64,000 bases of DNA from Ditylenchus dipsaci (GCA_004194705.1 SADC01000057.1:1-64000); one strand, 5' to 3'. Numbered from the stretch's first letter, positions 1 to 12,213 are shown. Notes: generated by a model from the letters alone, not told the origin. Numbers and translations: made by a program.

Positions 1-178
1 TTGATCTCCAGCTTCTCCCAAATTAAAGAAAATTTAAAAAAATCAAGATATACTCCAGCCTAGATTTTTTCAATCAAATTGAAGCCAGCCCAAATCACAA
101 AAACTTATCTTTTTGGAATAGAACTAAACATGATGTAAAACGTATATGGTTTTTGGGTTGATAACTGGCTTCCGTATT

Positions 179-380
179 CGGGTGCAGGCCGTTCGTCGCC
201 AGAATTTCGTCGCCGGCAATTTTCGTCACTCACAATTTCGTCGTCCACAATTTCGTCGCCGGTATATTTCGTCACCACAGTTTCATCGCCAACAATTTTC
301 ATCGCCAACAATTTTTCGTCGCCCACAATTTCGAGAAATTGTGGCGACGAAAATTGTGGCGACGAAACGGCCTGCACCCG
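179..380. repeat. Foldback element with tandem-repeat arms (AATTTCGTCGCC type)
   Basis: The outer ends are an inverted pair, CGGGTGCAGGCCGTTCGTCG at 179 and its complement ending at 380. Between them lies a run of diverged 12-14 bp monomers of the form AATTTCGTCGCC, which flips orientation near 333. TATT directly flanks both ends (175-178 and 381-384), so it may be a 4-bp target duplication, although 4 bp of AT-rich sequence can match by chance. No protein-coding gene is credible here; open frames across it are by-products of the repeat. Confidence 0.75.
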
Positions 381-384
381 TATT

Positions 385-2557
385 TTCGCTTAAATGTAGT
401 TCTAATTGTAACTACCGAATTTCAGCTGCAACTTTTGAAGTTTAAAAAATTTGGCAATGTTCATTATATTCGACTTAAAACTTAAAATGCAAAGTCCACA
501 TCGGGGGTAAGGTGTCCATTCAACGTAAAGAGGTGGTTTTTTCGCCAAATGTGCTCCATTTTTACGCAATTTCCAATAATAATAAATAATTACAATACTG
601 AAAAAATAAAAAACATATTTCTTCTTTCAAGAAAAATAGTTTAAGCAAAAAACAGTACATACAGAGGTGGGTTCGAATTTCGAGTGTCAGTTAGTTATTA
701 TGTGGAGAATGTACTCTAATTCTCTAACATCATTTACAATCTAACATACATTGCTTACAGTTAGTACTTTTTCATTAAATTGGCCTAGTAAAAAATATTA
801 CCGAAAAAAATATTACCTTTTTAAGTGCCAAACAGATCAAAATTGTCATTGTTAGGGCCAAAAATTTGTTAAGGAATAAAAAAGCTTTGCTACCAACCAT
901 AATTTTATAAAAGCCTATACAAAGTGACGAAATTTGCTGGAGATTGCCAAATTGCTTGTTTGCTGTGAGAGCATGTAAAAGGGCATCTATTTTGATGGCC
1001 AATTTCGACCCAAGTCCTGTGGTTGTTATTAAAAAGAAAGCAATGTGATTTTGCATGTGCTAGGGTGTTCACTTTCTAGTTTATTCATGAGCTTGTGCCA
1101 ATGCCTTGGTTATGAATTAGAATCCGAGCTTGTTGACTTCCTGAAAATTACTCGAGGAAGTCTTTATCACACTTTGTTTTGCTCTTTTAATTGTTGAAAG
1201 TGCTTGTTGATATAAGGTCATTCTAAAAAAGTTTTTCAAAGTGGGAATCACAGTTAGAAAATATGACCCAACTAGCGAAGAACCCCCCCCCCACGATTTC
1301 ACTTTTTCAGTTGAGTTAAAGGTACCCAATTTTATGTCCCAACCAGACCCAGAAAAACGGCGTAACACAGTTAGAAGTCACAACTCCGTACGCCCGACCT
1401 ACCCAAAGCCTAAGGGCTGATCCTGGATATGTTGTTCCAAAAGGTATAGTACAGCAATTTTAATGATTCTGGGGAGGGGGGTTAGGATTATTCGCTAGTA
1501 TCGCCGAAAATATCAAAGATGTGAGATTGTGTGAAAGCATTCCATTTTTAAATCACCATCACACTGTAAGGTACTTTGAACTACAAAAAAATCCTTGAAT
1601 TGTGTGAACTTTTGGAAGTTCAGTAGGAACCAGCCATAGATCTGGAATTGAAAAACTTTCAAAGTTATGTGGGCCAGTTTAGTTACTTTCTGCCGAGCAA
1701 TGGCCACACAACCAGCAATAAAAAACATCCAAAATACCGTATTTCTCAAATAGAGCCCTACTAGGCCCCTGGAATTTGACCTCTGTATCTCAATCGAGAA
1801 GAAATATTTTGCAGAGCTGTTCATTGCGTTTTTATAAATACCACCTCAACCGATTCTGCTTCTCGATTTCGGGTAATGCAAAATAAAGCCCTCCGAGCTC
1901 TTTTAAATACTGTAAGAGATTTTGAAGATTTTTTCACTCCGAAATTTTTCAAAATGAACTTTTTTGTTATTTCCTATTTTAAATATAGTAAAACTACCGA
2001 AATCACCTATATTTTAAAATTTTTCTTATACTTCATTTCTTATCTTTCTTACTGCATTGTTTTTCGAGTAGTAGCAGAAGAAGACAAATAATCTATTGTT
2101 CTCTTTTTCACGTCAATCGAGAGAGTATTAGTAGCAAGGTGTAAGTATAAGTAGCCACCTTGACTTACTTACTGTTCACTAACCCCACAACTGTCCTTTT
2201 GGCCCCCAAAGGCATGTTAGCCAAGCCCCCACATGGCATTCAACCCTATTGTTTTGTTAATCCCGACAAAAAAATTCAGATTAATTTATCCAAGTAGTTT
2301 CAAAGATAAAAATACGTTATAGTGCTTTTGAAAACTGATATCTACACCTAAAAAAATCTCTTAATGTGAAAAAATCACTTTTCAAGAGTATTAAAAATAG
2401 GACTGGCAACATAATTAAAAGCTTTTGAAGGCGAAAATGATGTTTAATGATTTTTTAAAAAAGGAGTGAGGGGGTGTCTTATCACTACTTTTTACCAAAT
2501 ACTAGAAAGAAAATGTCACATTTTGTCGTGATTTCCTGCCTCTTTTTTGCTTATAAG
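385..2557. other. Gene-free stretch, no recognised feature
   Basis: AT-rich sequence with no conserved exon on either strand. Around 1255-1345 there is a C-run followed by a segment that recurs in inverse orientation near 56130-56220 (shared text includes the complement of GGTACCCAATTTTATGTCCC with changes), so at least part of it is a dispersed repeat. Earlier 5' exons of the LIM gene that begins at 2558 could lie here or left of the window, but I could not identify any. Confidence 0.5.
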
Positions 2558-5500
2558 GGCAACAAATTACATTTGCTGAAATCCTGTCCCGATTGCCTAG
2601 ATCACGGCCTCTCAGGTATATCAAAAAAAAGATTTTTACTTGATAAAACTTTAACTTAACCCTTTTTCTAAAAGTTAAAATTTAATTGGCTTTTAATAAT
2701 TATTTTACTATATTACTATCAAAATTAGTAATAAAAAGAGGTGAAGCTGCCGGGGCCGTAAGATAACTTGAAATAACATAGTCACTATCTTGAAACAGCA
2801 AATTTGGATGCAAATTGGTGATTATAAGCAAATTTGAGATAAAAAAATATTAAATTTTTGTAAGCGGCAAAATAAGCCCTAGGTTCGGTCTTGAGAGTTA
2901 AAATGTGCGCATAAGTTGCGTGAACCTAATATCGACTATTCATGTTGACTTGCTTTTACTATGTCTAATTTCTTAAATGTCAATTTGCAGTGGTGTTTGC
3001 TGGAGAATATACCAAGGCAATGAATAAAGACTGGCACAGTGACCACTTTTGTTGTGGCAGTGTGACCAGACATGAGTCCAGTGTTAACAGCTTAGTTTTC
3101 CGAAATCTAAAAATTACAAACAAACTTTAGTAACCGTCAACGCATATCCTCAGGTGAGACATTCACTTTGCTTTATTCTAGACCTTTCTTCAGTAATTTT
3201 TTTTAAGAGAAACACCCTAACTGTATTAAATGCTATGAGGAGATCTTTGCAAACACCTGTGACGAGTGCAGCAAGCATATTGGCATTGATTCTAAGTCCG
3301 TTTGTGTTGTAAGTGGAATACAAAATTTTGTTTGCAGGACCTCTCTATATAGGACAGCATTGGCATGAGGTTTGTGGTGCAATAAAATTAGAAAGATTGA
3401 AGTTGGTCGCATAATTAATTTACATAGTGATTGCGGATACAGTCGAACCTCAATAAACTTACACTCTGATAAACGGACACACCCAATAAACGAACACCCT
3501 CAGCGTGGTACCGAGGATAAAATTACACTCGGTAAACGGGCACCTTACATATTTTTAAAAAATTTTCATAACTTTCAGTGATTTTCTAAAATTTTCAAAT
3601 ACCATTAAAAAATTTCGTTGTCATTTTTGCTTTTTGACATTTTCCTTTCATAATTAGCGTTTTTAGTATCCACCCCTCCCGATAAACAGACATCCACGAT
3701 AAACGAACACCTTAGGGAGTTCCTGAGGGATGTTCGTTTATTGAGATTCGACTGTAGTTGACTGCAGTCATGATGAAATATATATTGCGTTGCAGTATCA
3801 GTTTGCTTATTTTTAAACTTCAAAACTAATATTTAAGGCTTACATTTTTTTCATACATCTGTATCTGGCCAAAACGAAATCTTGCAATTTATATTTTTCA
3901 GCTTTTTTAGCTCATTCCTGTGAGCTCAATTTTCGATATTGATAATATTGAAAAATTCGGTAATTAGAAAACCTGACCTTTTTAGACCTCAAACTTGACA
4001 AGAAATTCCGAAATAGAATTAAAACAAAATTCAAAGTTCTTTATTTTTTTGCCAATTTTTTATTTAAAAAACTAAATTTAAACTGACGAATAAATTGATT
4101 ATAAGTGAACTGATTAAAACAATTCAGTACCATTGCTGATATTAAAGCATGACAACTTAGAAAGCTAACCGTCTACGGTAAATCTAGAATCACTGAAATA
4201 GTCCATTGCATTTGCAATCGGCCACTTACACATTCAATTTCTACAAGAAACATTATTGACTTGAATATCAACTATTTCACACCCCGATTTCAGGACTGTT
4301 TCCTGTGCAACATGTGCAAAATATCACTAGTGGACAAACCATTCGGAAGCAAAAATGACAGGATTTTCTGCTCCAACTGCTACGATCAAGCTTTCGCCAC
4401 CAAGTGTGATGGCTGCAACGAGATATTTCGTGCAGGCATGAAAAAGATGGAGTACAAAGGAAAGCAATGGCATGACACCTGCTTTTGTTGTGCACTCTGC
4501 AAGTCACCCATCGGCACCAAAAGTTTTATACCAAAGAACGAAGATGTCTACTGTGCTACTTGCTACGAGGACAAATTCGCGACAAGATGTTGTAAATGTA
4601 AAAAGGTAAGTGGGGTGATTTGATGAACAAAGGTCATTTCACAAAACTTCCAGTAATATTCGTGTGAATCAGACAAAAGACAGATATCTATTACCGTATT
4701 CGCATTCTATGAAACACCACAATGCTCCATTTTTCAACCTCCAAAAAAAATGTTGACTTTTTGTAAAAATCTAATAAAACATGGCTTACCCAAACCCCTA
4801 GTGCAAGCGGTAGGGCGTTATTAAATACTGGTGTTCAAATAGAGACTGGTGCTCTATTAAAAAAATCTAAAACTTCACATTTAGCCACTTGATACTTACC
4901 CATCAAAAAAATTTGGTCAAAAGGATTTGGTGATCTAAAAAAGCTCATTCTAGCCAAAAATGTTGGATCAAAAACTGGCCACTGTAAAAGAGGGCTATTA
5001 TGTTTGCGTCATTCACTCACAAAAAATCTTCTTGTAGCCAAAAAAATTGAATTACGCCACTATAGAAGAGTGAATTTCCATTAAAAAATTGATAAAAAAG
5101 AATCTAACCACACAAAAATCTCTGAATTTTAGTCAGATCTTGCAAACAAGCCGTTTTAGTTTTTTTAATAATTCACATTTGTAAAAAATATTATGTCATA
5201 CTATTGCCAATAGAAGATACTCGGGAGTACCAGAAAATGATACTCAAATATGGAAACACTGTCATATGAATGCTACCGAATTTCCTCTAATAAGCGCCCC
5301 GGGCGCTTATTTTTCAAACCCTGGAAATCGGAAAATTGGAATTCGATTTTGAGATTTTTGGATGCTCAACCAAAATCTAAAAAAGGGAATCGGTAGAGCT
5401 CGTGGAGTTAAGAAAACGTATCGAACAGCTTTGAAAAATATTGCTTCTTTACTGAGATCCAGATCCTCAAAGTCGAGGGGGGGGGGGGCGCGCTTATTAG

Positions 5501-6487
5501 AGCGGGGGCGCTTATTAGAGGAAATACGGTATTCTAACCGTAATTTTCAGGTAATCACTACCGGTGGAGTCACATACAAAAACGAGCCTTGGCACAGGGA
5601 ATGGTAGGTGCTTTTCATTTGTTTGGCTATATACGTATGTCATTTCTAGCTTCCAATGTACCAATTGCAATACCTCCCTAGCCGGTCAGCGCTTCACCTC
5701 CAAAGACGAAAAGCCATACTGTGCTGATTGTTACGGAGAATTGTAAGGTTTTTCTAGCAACCTGGTCGAAATATGAGCTACATCATACAAAATCTGAAAT
5801 TTGCTATTTTCGGTTGCCCCATTTCCCCTTCCCTATTTTTGACTAAGATTTAGAGTTAAGGCCATTTTAATTGACAATGTCAGGATTTTTAAGGAGTTAA
5901 AAAATAAACGCCCCGGGCATCTATTAGAAGAATACGGTATCATTATCAGATTCCAAAAATTACATGAAATGACCGAGCTCCAAGAACCTCTGAATTTTTT
6001 TATATACTGAACATTGAAATTTCTAGAATCGTATTTTTAAACATTTGACCTGAAAGAGTATAAAATCGTAAACGGGTGTTATAGAGGTAGTTGGCTGAGC
6101 CCTTAGCCCAAACCAAAAGTTTATAATTATTTTTCTTTTTTGCGCTTAACCTTATTAATATTAGTTACTAGCTTCGAAAATTTGAGCATAACCAGGAAAA
6201 TCAAATACAGTTTGACCCATTCGCAGATTTGCCAAAAGATGTAGTGCCTGTGTAAAGCCAATCACTGGGATCGGTGGCGCCAAATTATCTCGTTTGAGGA
6301 TAGACATTGGCACAACGACTGCTTCATATGTGCCCAATGTACCACCACGCTAGTGGGAAAAGGTTGATCAGTCACTATTATTGCGATAGAAAAATGTTTA
6401 CACAATTTTGCAGGATTTATAACAGATGGAGCCGATATTTTGTGTCCAGAATGTGCAAAAGCCAGGCTAATGGCTGCTAACTCTTGA
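2558..6487 (+). CDS. Lmpt/FHL-like: LIM-domain protein, Limpet/FHL (four-and-a-half LIM) family; 5' end not found
   Basis: This encodes a LIM-only scaffold. The family acts in muscle, at adhesion sites and in the nucleus by protein-protein contacts. Supported exons: 2558-2615, 2991-~3070, ~3211-3310, 3338-3370, 4294-4605, 5551-5603, 5650-5742, 6227-6362 and 6414-6487 (TGA). Zn-binding Cys/His pairs are clear: GEYTKAMNKDWHSDHFCC in the first module, then CYDQAFATKCDGCNEIF, KQWHDTCFCCALC, GGVTYKNEPWHRECF, FEDRHWHNDCFICAQC and a last half-module ending DGADILCPEC. This order matches Limpet/FHL closely. The 4294-4605 exon is intact for 104 codons. Other exons need one added base to stay in frame (about 3054, 3346 and 6283), and a short exon for the first module near 3131-3153 is uncertain. 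Either the assembly has deletions or the gene is damaged. Two small inverted-repeat elements lie in its introns. Confidence 0.85.
3440..3754. mobile_element. MITE, CAGTCGAACCTC-ended, TA target site
   Basis: The ends are CAGTCGAACCTCAATAAAC at 3440 and the imperfect complement GTTTATTGAGATTCGACTG ending at 3754, each flanked by TA (3438-3439 and 3755-3756). Sub-terminal copies of AATAAACGAACACC and related words occur inside. No transposase is encoded. TA duplication and size fit a non-autonomous Tc1/mariner-pogo derivative. It lies in an intron of the LIM gene. Confidence 0.8.
5276..5529. mobile_element. MITE, CCG(T/A)ATTTCCTCTAATAAG-ended, TA target site
   Basis: The left end CCGAATTTCCTCTAATAAG and right end CTTATTAGAGGAAATACGG are inverted, with TA on both sides (5274-5275 and 5530-5531). 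A G-run lies near the right end. The interior, with words such as GATTTTGAGATTTTTGGATG, also occurs in inverted orientation in the element at 54563-54804, so both belong to one family. Its right end stops about 20 bp before the splice acceptor of the exon at 5551. Confidence 0.8.
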
Positions 6488-6524
6488 GACACTGCTGCTA
6501 ATATCTTCTCCTTCTTTCAATCAT

Positions 6525-6530
6525 AATAAA
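6525..6530 (+). promoter_or_regulatory. Probable polyadenylation signal of the LIM gene
   Basis: An AATAAA hexamer lies 38 bp after the TGA stop of the LIM gene. Position and spacing fit a short 3' UTR, but there is no transcript evidence in the sequence. Confidence 0.45.
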
Positions 6531-7420
6531 AAAATTCTCTGATTCATCCTTTGCTATATTCCTTTGCATGCATGAAGTTTGGCTTGTATTTGTGTCCACT
6601 GCTCTCAAAATATATGCCATGTTTATTATTTTACCAGCATAAATAAATGATTATGATAGGTGGAGTATTGATGCTTAAAACATACATTTTAAAAACAAGG
6701 AATAAGTTTAGTCAAACATTTATGAACAGGAAAATAGAACGAAGTTGCATCAAGGTCTTTGTAACCCAGAGGTTAAGCTCAGTAGTGAGAAGAATATGCA
6801 ATTTTGAAGCCCGACTGCTGCATTTTACTAATGTGAAAAGCATAATTTGGTAATAAAACGATGATAATTACGTGAATTGTTGATTTGATAGGACGGTGTT
6901 TCCAAACAATGAACATGAAACTTTTCAGGAAAGATAACAAAGAAAAATTTCTGAATGATTGTGTCGAATTCTATAAACATTGTTCGACATCCCTGAACTA
7001 CTCGTTAACTCTGTTCCTATCATAAAATAGGTTAGCTCACACTCAAAAATCTGCAAAAGTAAATTTTTAACCACTATATTTAAAATGGTTACAACAACCT
7101 CTGTGCGTTGATTCGAGTGATAATAAGTGAAGTCGCTATTTAAATATACTTGGACGACAAAATACTCTTCCTAACACACACTGCAGTCCCTAAGTTGTTG
7201 TAGTGCCCATTATAAACCATGCGAAAGACATATTTCCTCTTCTAGATGTGCATCTGGACAGCAAAGATTGTTTATCTCTTACAATCACTAATATATTAAG
7301 ACATCATCGAGACTTTATTTTATTGACTTCTCAAAAGGGGTTAGTGACTTTTTCAGAGTCCGAATTTCATAAGAAATCTGATACACATATTTCACAGAGA
7401 ATTACTTCAAAAAAGAAGTA
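6531..7420. other. Intergenic stretch, nothing recognised
   Basis: AT-rich sequence with no conserved protein similarity on either strand and no clear inverted repeat. Confidence 0.4.
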
Positions 7421-7657
7421 CAGTCGAGTCTCGATATAGTGGCACGCCTCGGGACTGACCATCAGGTGCCACTATATCGAGGGTGTGCACTATACCAAGA
7501 CATTTAATCAAATTCAGTCCAATGGCCACTATAGCAAGACTTTTTAAACAATAATTTTATTTCCAATAGAACAATCGAAAATAACATTAAAAAAGTTGGA
7601 AGAAATCTGTGAGTTCACTTTTCTTTGAACACCATTGTAGTGTTTAATAACAGAATA

Positions 7658-8400
7658 CCGTATTATTCTAATTAGGCCCCATGGGGCCTTATTTTTCAAC
7701 CCCCCCCAGGGTGGGCCTTATTAGAGACTGGGGGATAATAGAGACTGGGCCTTATTTTTGAACACTTACAGTAGCGGACAAAAAAAATTGAACACATGGT
7801 TACATTTTTAAATCGTGAAAGTTTTGGAATTTTTCCAGCGTGTTGAAAGTTCTGTTCCCTAAGGCATATTTTTATATTTCCAAAAAAAAGGTATATTTCC
7901 CTAAGGCTTTTAAAACACTAACTTGAATTTACTGAGCTGCTCTTCCTGTTCCATCCATTTGCGAACACACTTCGATCAACATTGTAGCGCTTGCTGGCGG
8001 AATTGATTGACTTGGCCTTCTTTGCATAAGCGACCACCCGAGCTTCTTCTCAATCGTATAAAACTTTAGCTTCTTAGCATTGCCATCCAAATCGATTTGC
8101 TCAAAATCGCTCATTTTAATTTCCTAAAATAAATTTGATGGATAAAAAATAAATGACAGATGAAAGCGAAAAAACTTGGAAGACAAATATAAATACGAGC
8201 TTTCAAGAAATTCAATTCAAACAGGAAGAAAATTTTCGCACAAGACTTATTATTTCAGGATTTTTTTCAAACCGGTGTAGCAAATCGGGCTTAGGGGGGG
8301 CTTATTAGAGACTGGGCCTTATTTTTCAACCCCCTCCAAGGGTGGGGCTTATTAGAGACTGGGGGATAATAGAGACTGGGCCTAATTAGAATAAATACGG
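7658..8400. mobile_element. TIR element with CCGTATTATTCTAATTAGGCC ends, TA target site; pogo-type relic
   Basis: The termini are CCGTATTATTCTAATTAGGC and GCCTAATTAGAATAAATACGG, in inverse orientation, with TA on each side (7656-7657 and 8401-8402). Inside both ends lie direct and inverted copies of TTATTAGAGACTGGG and a CCTTATTTTTCAACCCCC block. It carries a minus-strand remnant of a transposase-like DNA-binding exon (7929-8114), which links this MITE family to a pogo/Tigger-like parent. Confidence 0.75.
7929..8114 (-). pseudogene. Remnant of a Brinker/CENP-B-type helix-turn-helix (pogo-like transposase N-terminus)
   Basis: Starting from ATG at 8114 the minus strand reads MSDFEQIDLDGNAKKLKFYT then IEKKLG. 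After shifts near 8037 and 7976 the other frames give VVAYAKKAK, SASKRYNVDRSVF and KWMEQEEQLSKF. The pattern YTIEKKL...AYAKK...A..YNVDRS...KWMEQEEQL is the signature of the Brinker-type/psq-like HTH that opens many pogo-class transposases and their domesticated relatives. Two frameshifts and the absence of a catalytic domain show that it is not functional. The assignment to pogo rests on pattern recognition only. Confidence 0.6.
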
Positions 8401-8784
8401 TAGAAGACAATAAGAAGGTTTTCCGAATTTTCGCGGCACGACATTTCTGCGCCGACATTTGCGCGCCGACATGACGACATTTCCGCGCCAAAATCGCATT
8501 TTCTAGTCAAACAAATGGACCACCCTCCTGAAATATACTCAATTGTCCTTAATCAACCCGCCTTCTTCACGACCTCATGACCGCCTTCTTCACTTCAGAG
8601 AGATGGAGGGTGCCACTATATCAAGGGTACCACTCTAGTCATTCCTCATAGCCCAAACCAAACTAGCCGACACCAAGCCAATATATCGAGGTGCCACTAT
8701 AATGAAGTACCACTATAGCGGGGGTAAACTTTCTTATTTTCTTACCGGCAACCAACATGACTTAGGGTGCCACTATGGGACACG

Positions 8785-8895
8785 GACGTTTGATCGAAAA
8801 AACGTTTGATCGAAAATCCGTTTGATCGAAACCGTTTGATCGAAAACCGTTTGATCGAAAGCCGTTTGATCGAAAGGGACGTTTCATCGAAAATA
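8785..8895. repeat. Short tandem array, monomer CGTTTGATCGAAAA
   Basis: Seven diverged copies of a 14-19 bp unit CGTTTGATCGAAAA follow each other head to tail. No matching inverted arm was found nearby, so this is either a half foldback of the type seen at 179 and 31285 or a simple minisatellite. Confidence 0.75.
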
Positions 8896-9149
8896 ATTTT
8901 TTCAAGGGCACTTAACATACTTGCATTCCTAATCATCTCCCAATTATTGTTCAGCAACTAGGACGACTAGACCATGAATCGAGGACCTTTAGTCGGAACT
9001 GATGCACCCAGGCAGTATGCCAGCTTGCCAATATGATTGTGCGCCATGCGACCAGTAGGCATAAAATGTAGACGCCAAATGATGCAACGACCAATCAGCA
9101 ATTGGGAACTTGAACATGCAAATAGATAAGTTTTACAACCAAAATAAAA

Positions 9150-10000
9150 AGCGTACCATTGAACTTGTTGCCCAAGTTGTGAAAACAACTTGACCCTATG
9201 GAAACCTTCTAAAAAAGGGCGAATCTGCACCCAAACAATTTTATTGTCCATACAAACGTACGCATAAACCAAAAATAATTAAATTTAGAGGGACTGTATA
9301 AAAGACCACTTGAAGCGCCGAGTGTAGACTACACTTGAAAGCAACGACCACTTGGAGGCGCACTGTATGTAGACGACCACTTGGAGGCACTGGTGTAGAC
9401 GACCGCTCAAGGCATTGGCGACCACTTGAGGCACTGTTGTAGACAACCAGAAGCACTGCATGTAGACAAGGCGCTGAGGCCGAAATTGGAGCAACTGTAT
9501 GGCGTTGGAAGATGTAGACGCAACCTTAGGCAACGATCACTTCAGAGCAAGAACTTGAATCCTGATAAGAAATAGATAAAACCATATTAAATTAACAAAA
9601 AATAAAAAGGTACCTTGGAACTTGATGCCGGAGTTGATGAAAGACTACTTGATACCTAACACCAATGGAAACTCCTGAAAAGGGCGTATCTGCACCCAAC
9701 CAATTTTATTGACCACACAAACGTACGCATAAATCACAAATAATAAAATTTAGAGGCACTGTAAAAAGACGACCACCTGAAGGCACTGTATGTAAACGAC
9801 CATTTGAAGGCACTGATAAAGACGACTACCTGAAAGGCACTGCATGTAGACGATTACTTGGAAGCACTGCATGTAGACAACCACTTGAGGCACTGTTGTA
9901 GACGACCACTTAGAGGCACAGCTTGTAGACAACCACTTGAAAGCACTTTATGTAGACGACCAATTGGAGGCACTGAATAGAGACGACCACCGAATTTCCT
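9150..10000. repeat. Two-block satellite, monomer about 25 bp (AGACGACCACTTGGAGGCACTG)
   Basis: Two blocks of a diverged 25-bp unit (9300-9540 and 9757-9995) are each preceded by the same unique lead-in, which includes GGGCG(A/T)ATCTGCACCCAA and ACAAACGTACGCATAAA (about 9205-9290 and 9668-9755). The whole module was therefore duplicated with a period of about 460 bp. Open frames on the minus strand here are translations of the satellite and not genes. Confidence 0.8.
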
Positions 10001-10559
10001 AAAATAAGTCATAAATAGTGAGAGGAAAATTCAAGCACCATCCACAAAACCACAAATAACAGCAAAAATATTTCTGCACCCAAAAATTCAAACAATGAAT
10101 TATGAGACACAACAAATGACTTGACAATGAATTAGACACCAAGTATTACCGCTTGGTCTCGAGAGGAATTCAAATATAGCCAAAAGTAGGCTAAAGCCTC
10201 TGATTTGGTGCATGTAATCGGGGCAACAGCCACAACGGCCGCACCCCACCAGGGCAAGTTTAGGCTCATTCGATAGCTTATGAGTTGCTGTAATCGCTTT
10301 TGAAAAGTACGGACTCGACCACCGCCAAAATTTGGGGTAAAAAGGCCAAAATAGGCGGAAAAAATATTTGGCGGGAATTCAAAATCCGTACAGACACAGT
10401 CCAAATACTATATAAAGATATCACACCGTTCTCACCACATTACATAGCTAGAGAAGGTAAGCTGTTATTGTCCAAAATGACATAGATAAAGGTTTCTCAA
10501 AACATATACATGAGTGAGTACAGAGGCAAAAATAGGCCTATAACATGATTTTCCAAGAA

Positions 10560-10690
10560 ATAGTGTGCAAACACAGAAGGTCTCGAAAACAAAATTTTCC
10601 AAACTCATTGCTCAGAAAAACTCATTTTCCAAGCTAATTTCTCCAAAAATATAATTCCCAAACTTGCTTTTCAAAACTGAAAATGCCGAA
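10560..10690. repeat. Degenerate tandem array, monomer like TTTCCAAACTCATTTCTC
   Basis: About four diverged units resembling TTCCAAACTCATTTCTCCAA lie head to tail. A close relative, better conserved, is found at 44170-44290, so the monomer is dispersed in the genome. Confidence 0.6.
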
Positions 10691-10794
10691 ACCAATACAG
10701 CGGCTGTACAAGAATGTATTACAGCCTTGTTGGTGCGCATATCGAGCTAAAACACTCAGCGCTTGACTGAAAAATCAATAGAAATAGTGTCGCA

Positions 10795-11025
10795 AAGTGA
10801 TTTGGCCCAATTCGATTTTGGCTCAAATTAAATCGTCGCAATTTGATTTTGGCGTAATTTGTAATGACGTAATACGCATTGGGCAGGAGTAAGATGCGGA
10901 AAATCGCATCGCGCTAAACGAATTGCGGAAAATGAGATTGCGACAGTTCAAATTACGACAATTCAAATAGCGGCAAAATCGAATTGCGGCAAGATCATAT
11001 TGCAACACTTGTCGCAATGACAAAC
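10795..11025. repeat. Degenerate tandem array, monomer like AATTGCGGCAAAATCG
   Basis: A run of 15-18 bp words such as ATCGTCGCAATTTGATTTTG and CGAATTGCGGCAAGATC alternates in both orientations, bounded by TGTCGCAA-like words at about 10788 and by TTGTCGCAATGACA at about 11010. It resembles a worn version of the foldback arrays elsewhere in the window. Confidence 0.55.
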
Positions 11026-11519
11026 TGTGTTCAGTATACTGGGTATACATATACAGGTATACATGTAATACATGAACACAGCTATAAGTAAGCCATGTAT
11101 TGCAAATCTAGTCCGCCGGTTCAAAGGCAATTTACGTCCGACTAGCCACGTTAATGTAATGTTAAAGCTGCACTACTAACCTGCACTACTACTGCACTCC
11201 ATGGGTCTTAACTATGGCAAACAAGTGCCCTATTCAGCTTGCATCTTCATGGAAGTCTATCAGGAACAACTTTTATTTCAACTAGGCTTTAACATCACAA
11301 CGAGCACAATCAAAACCACAAGACACAGTGTTACAACTATAGCAGATAGGATAGCCCAGAAGAAAAATTCACGATACACAATTCTGGCTTTGTCGAGAAA
11401 GCACCCTGCTTCTTCCACAAACGACTTAGTAAATATATTCGAGCCTGCAAAATTAATTTGAGATTAATTTAGGCTCGAATCAACCTGGCTGCATACCTAT
11501 TTTTTTATTATTCGAAAGT

Positions 11520-11625
11520 CCATCGCTACCTCGCACCTCCATTGTGGCCACCCGACCTCACCTCGCACCTCGATCTCACACCTCGACCCCGTACCTCTAA
11601 CTCACACCTCCATTGTGGCCACCGT
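11520..11625. repeat. Short array of CACCTCGxxCTCACACCTCGA and CCTCCATTGTGGCCAC words
   Basis: CTCGCACCTC/CTCACACCTC units are repeated several times between two copies of CACCTCCATTGTGGCCAC (about 11535 and 11606). It is GC-richer than its surroundings. The stretches 9995-10560 and 11030-12213 otherwise contain nothing I could recognise. Confidence 0.6.
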
Positions 11626-12213
11626 ATAAAAGTCGGAATTACCTTCAAATTATTTAGATCGAAAATAAGTGGCGTCTGCATTATTCCCTTCCCCTCCCGG
11701 TACAGCCCTTTGTCCCTATTAAAATCACTTTCTTGTTCTTTTATCACAAATTTACACTTAAAAATGGAAAAAGTTCTGAAAAAGTAAATTTTTGGGAGCG
11801 GTATATAAAAGTAGATCCCATTTTTGGGTGGGGCATATCATAGTAGCGTCGGATTCTTGGCTAAAGTACACTAGTTGGCCAGAGCCAAAAGTGAGTTTTT
11901 TGAAATCTACGTATTTCATATGTCCTAAAAACGATAGACCTGGGGACGCTCTACAAGAATAAACAATAAAAACAATCTCATCAGCGATGATTCATCGCCC
12001 GTCCTCAAAACACACTTCGTCTACTTCCCTTGTTAAAGGATTCAAAATGGATTCAGAAAAATTAAAAAAATTATTCAAACTTTTTCTAAATTTTTAAAGA
12101 ACAGCATACCAATAATTTTACTGATTTTTACCGACTTGACACGCCATGTATCTTTCCACGTTTATTCAATAACTCAACAACAAATGTAACATAACAACCA
12201 TAAAAAGCAATTC

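Larger units (their letters stand above)
7421..8730. repeat. Composite of CAGTCGAG...CTCGATATAGTGG repeat, interrupted by another element
   Basis: A left end CAGTCGAGTCTCGATATAGT starts at 7421 after TA. GCCACTATATCGAGG-type words recur at about 7464-7483 and again at about 8615-8725 (GTGCCACTATATCAAGGG, ATATCGAGGTGCCACTATA). A clean right terminus was not found. The middle is occupied by the separate element at 7658-8400, so this appears to be an older MITE split by a younger insertion. Confidence 0.6.

Noticed and set aside
11201..11461. 86-codon open frame starting MGLNYGKQVPYSACIF
   Set aside because: No family pattern, no neighbouring exon with matching phase, and a length within chance for this composition. 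Not annotated as a gene.
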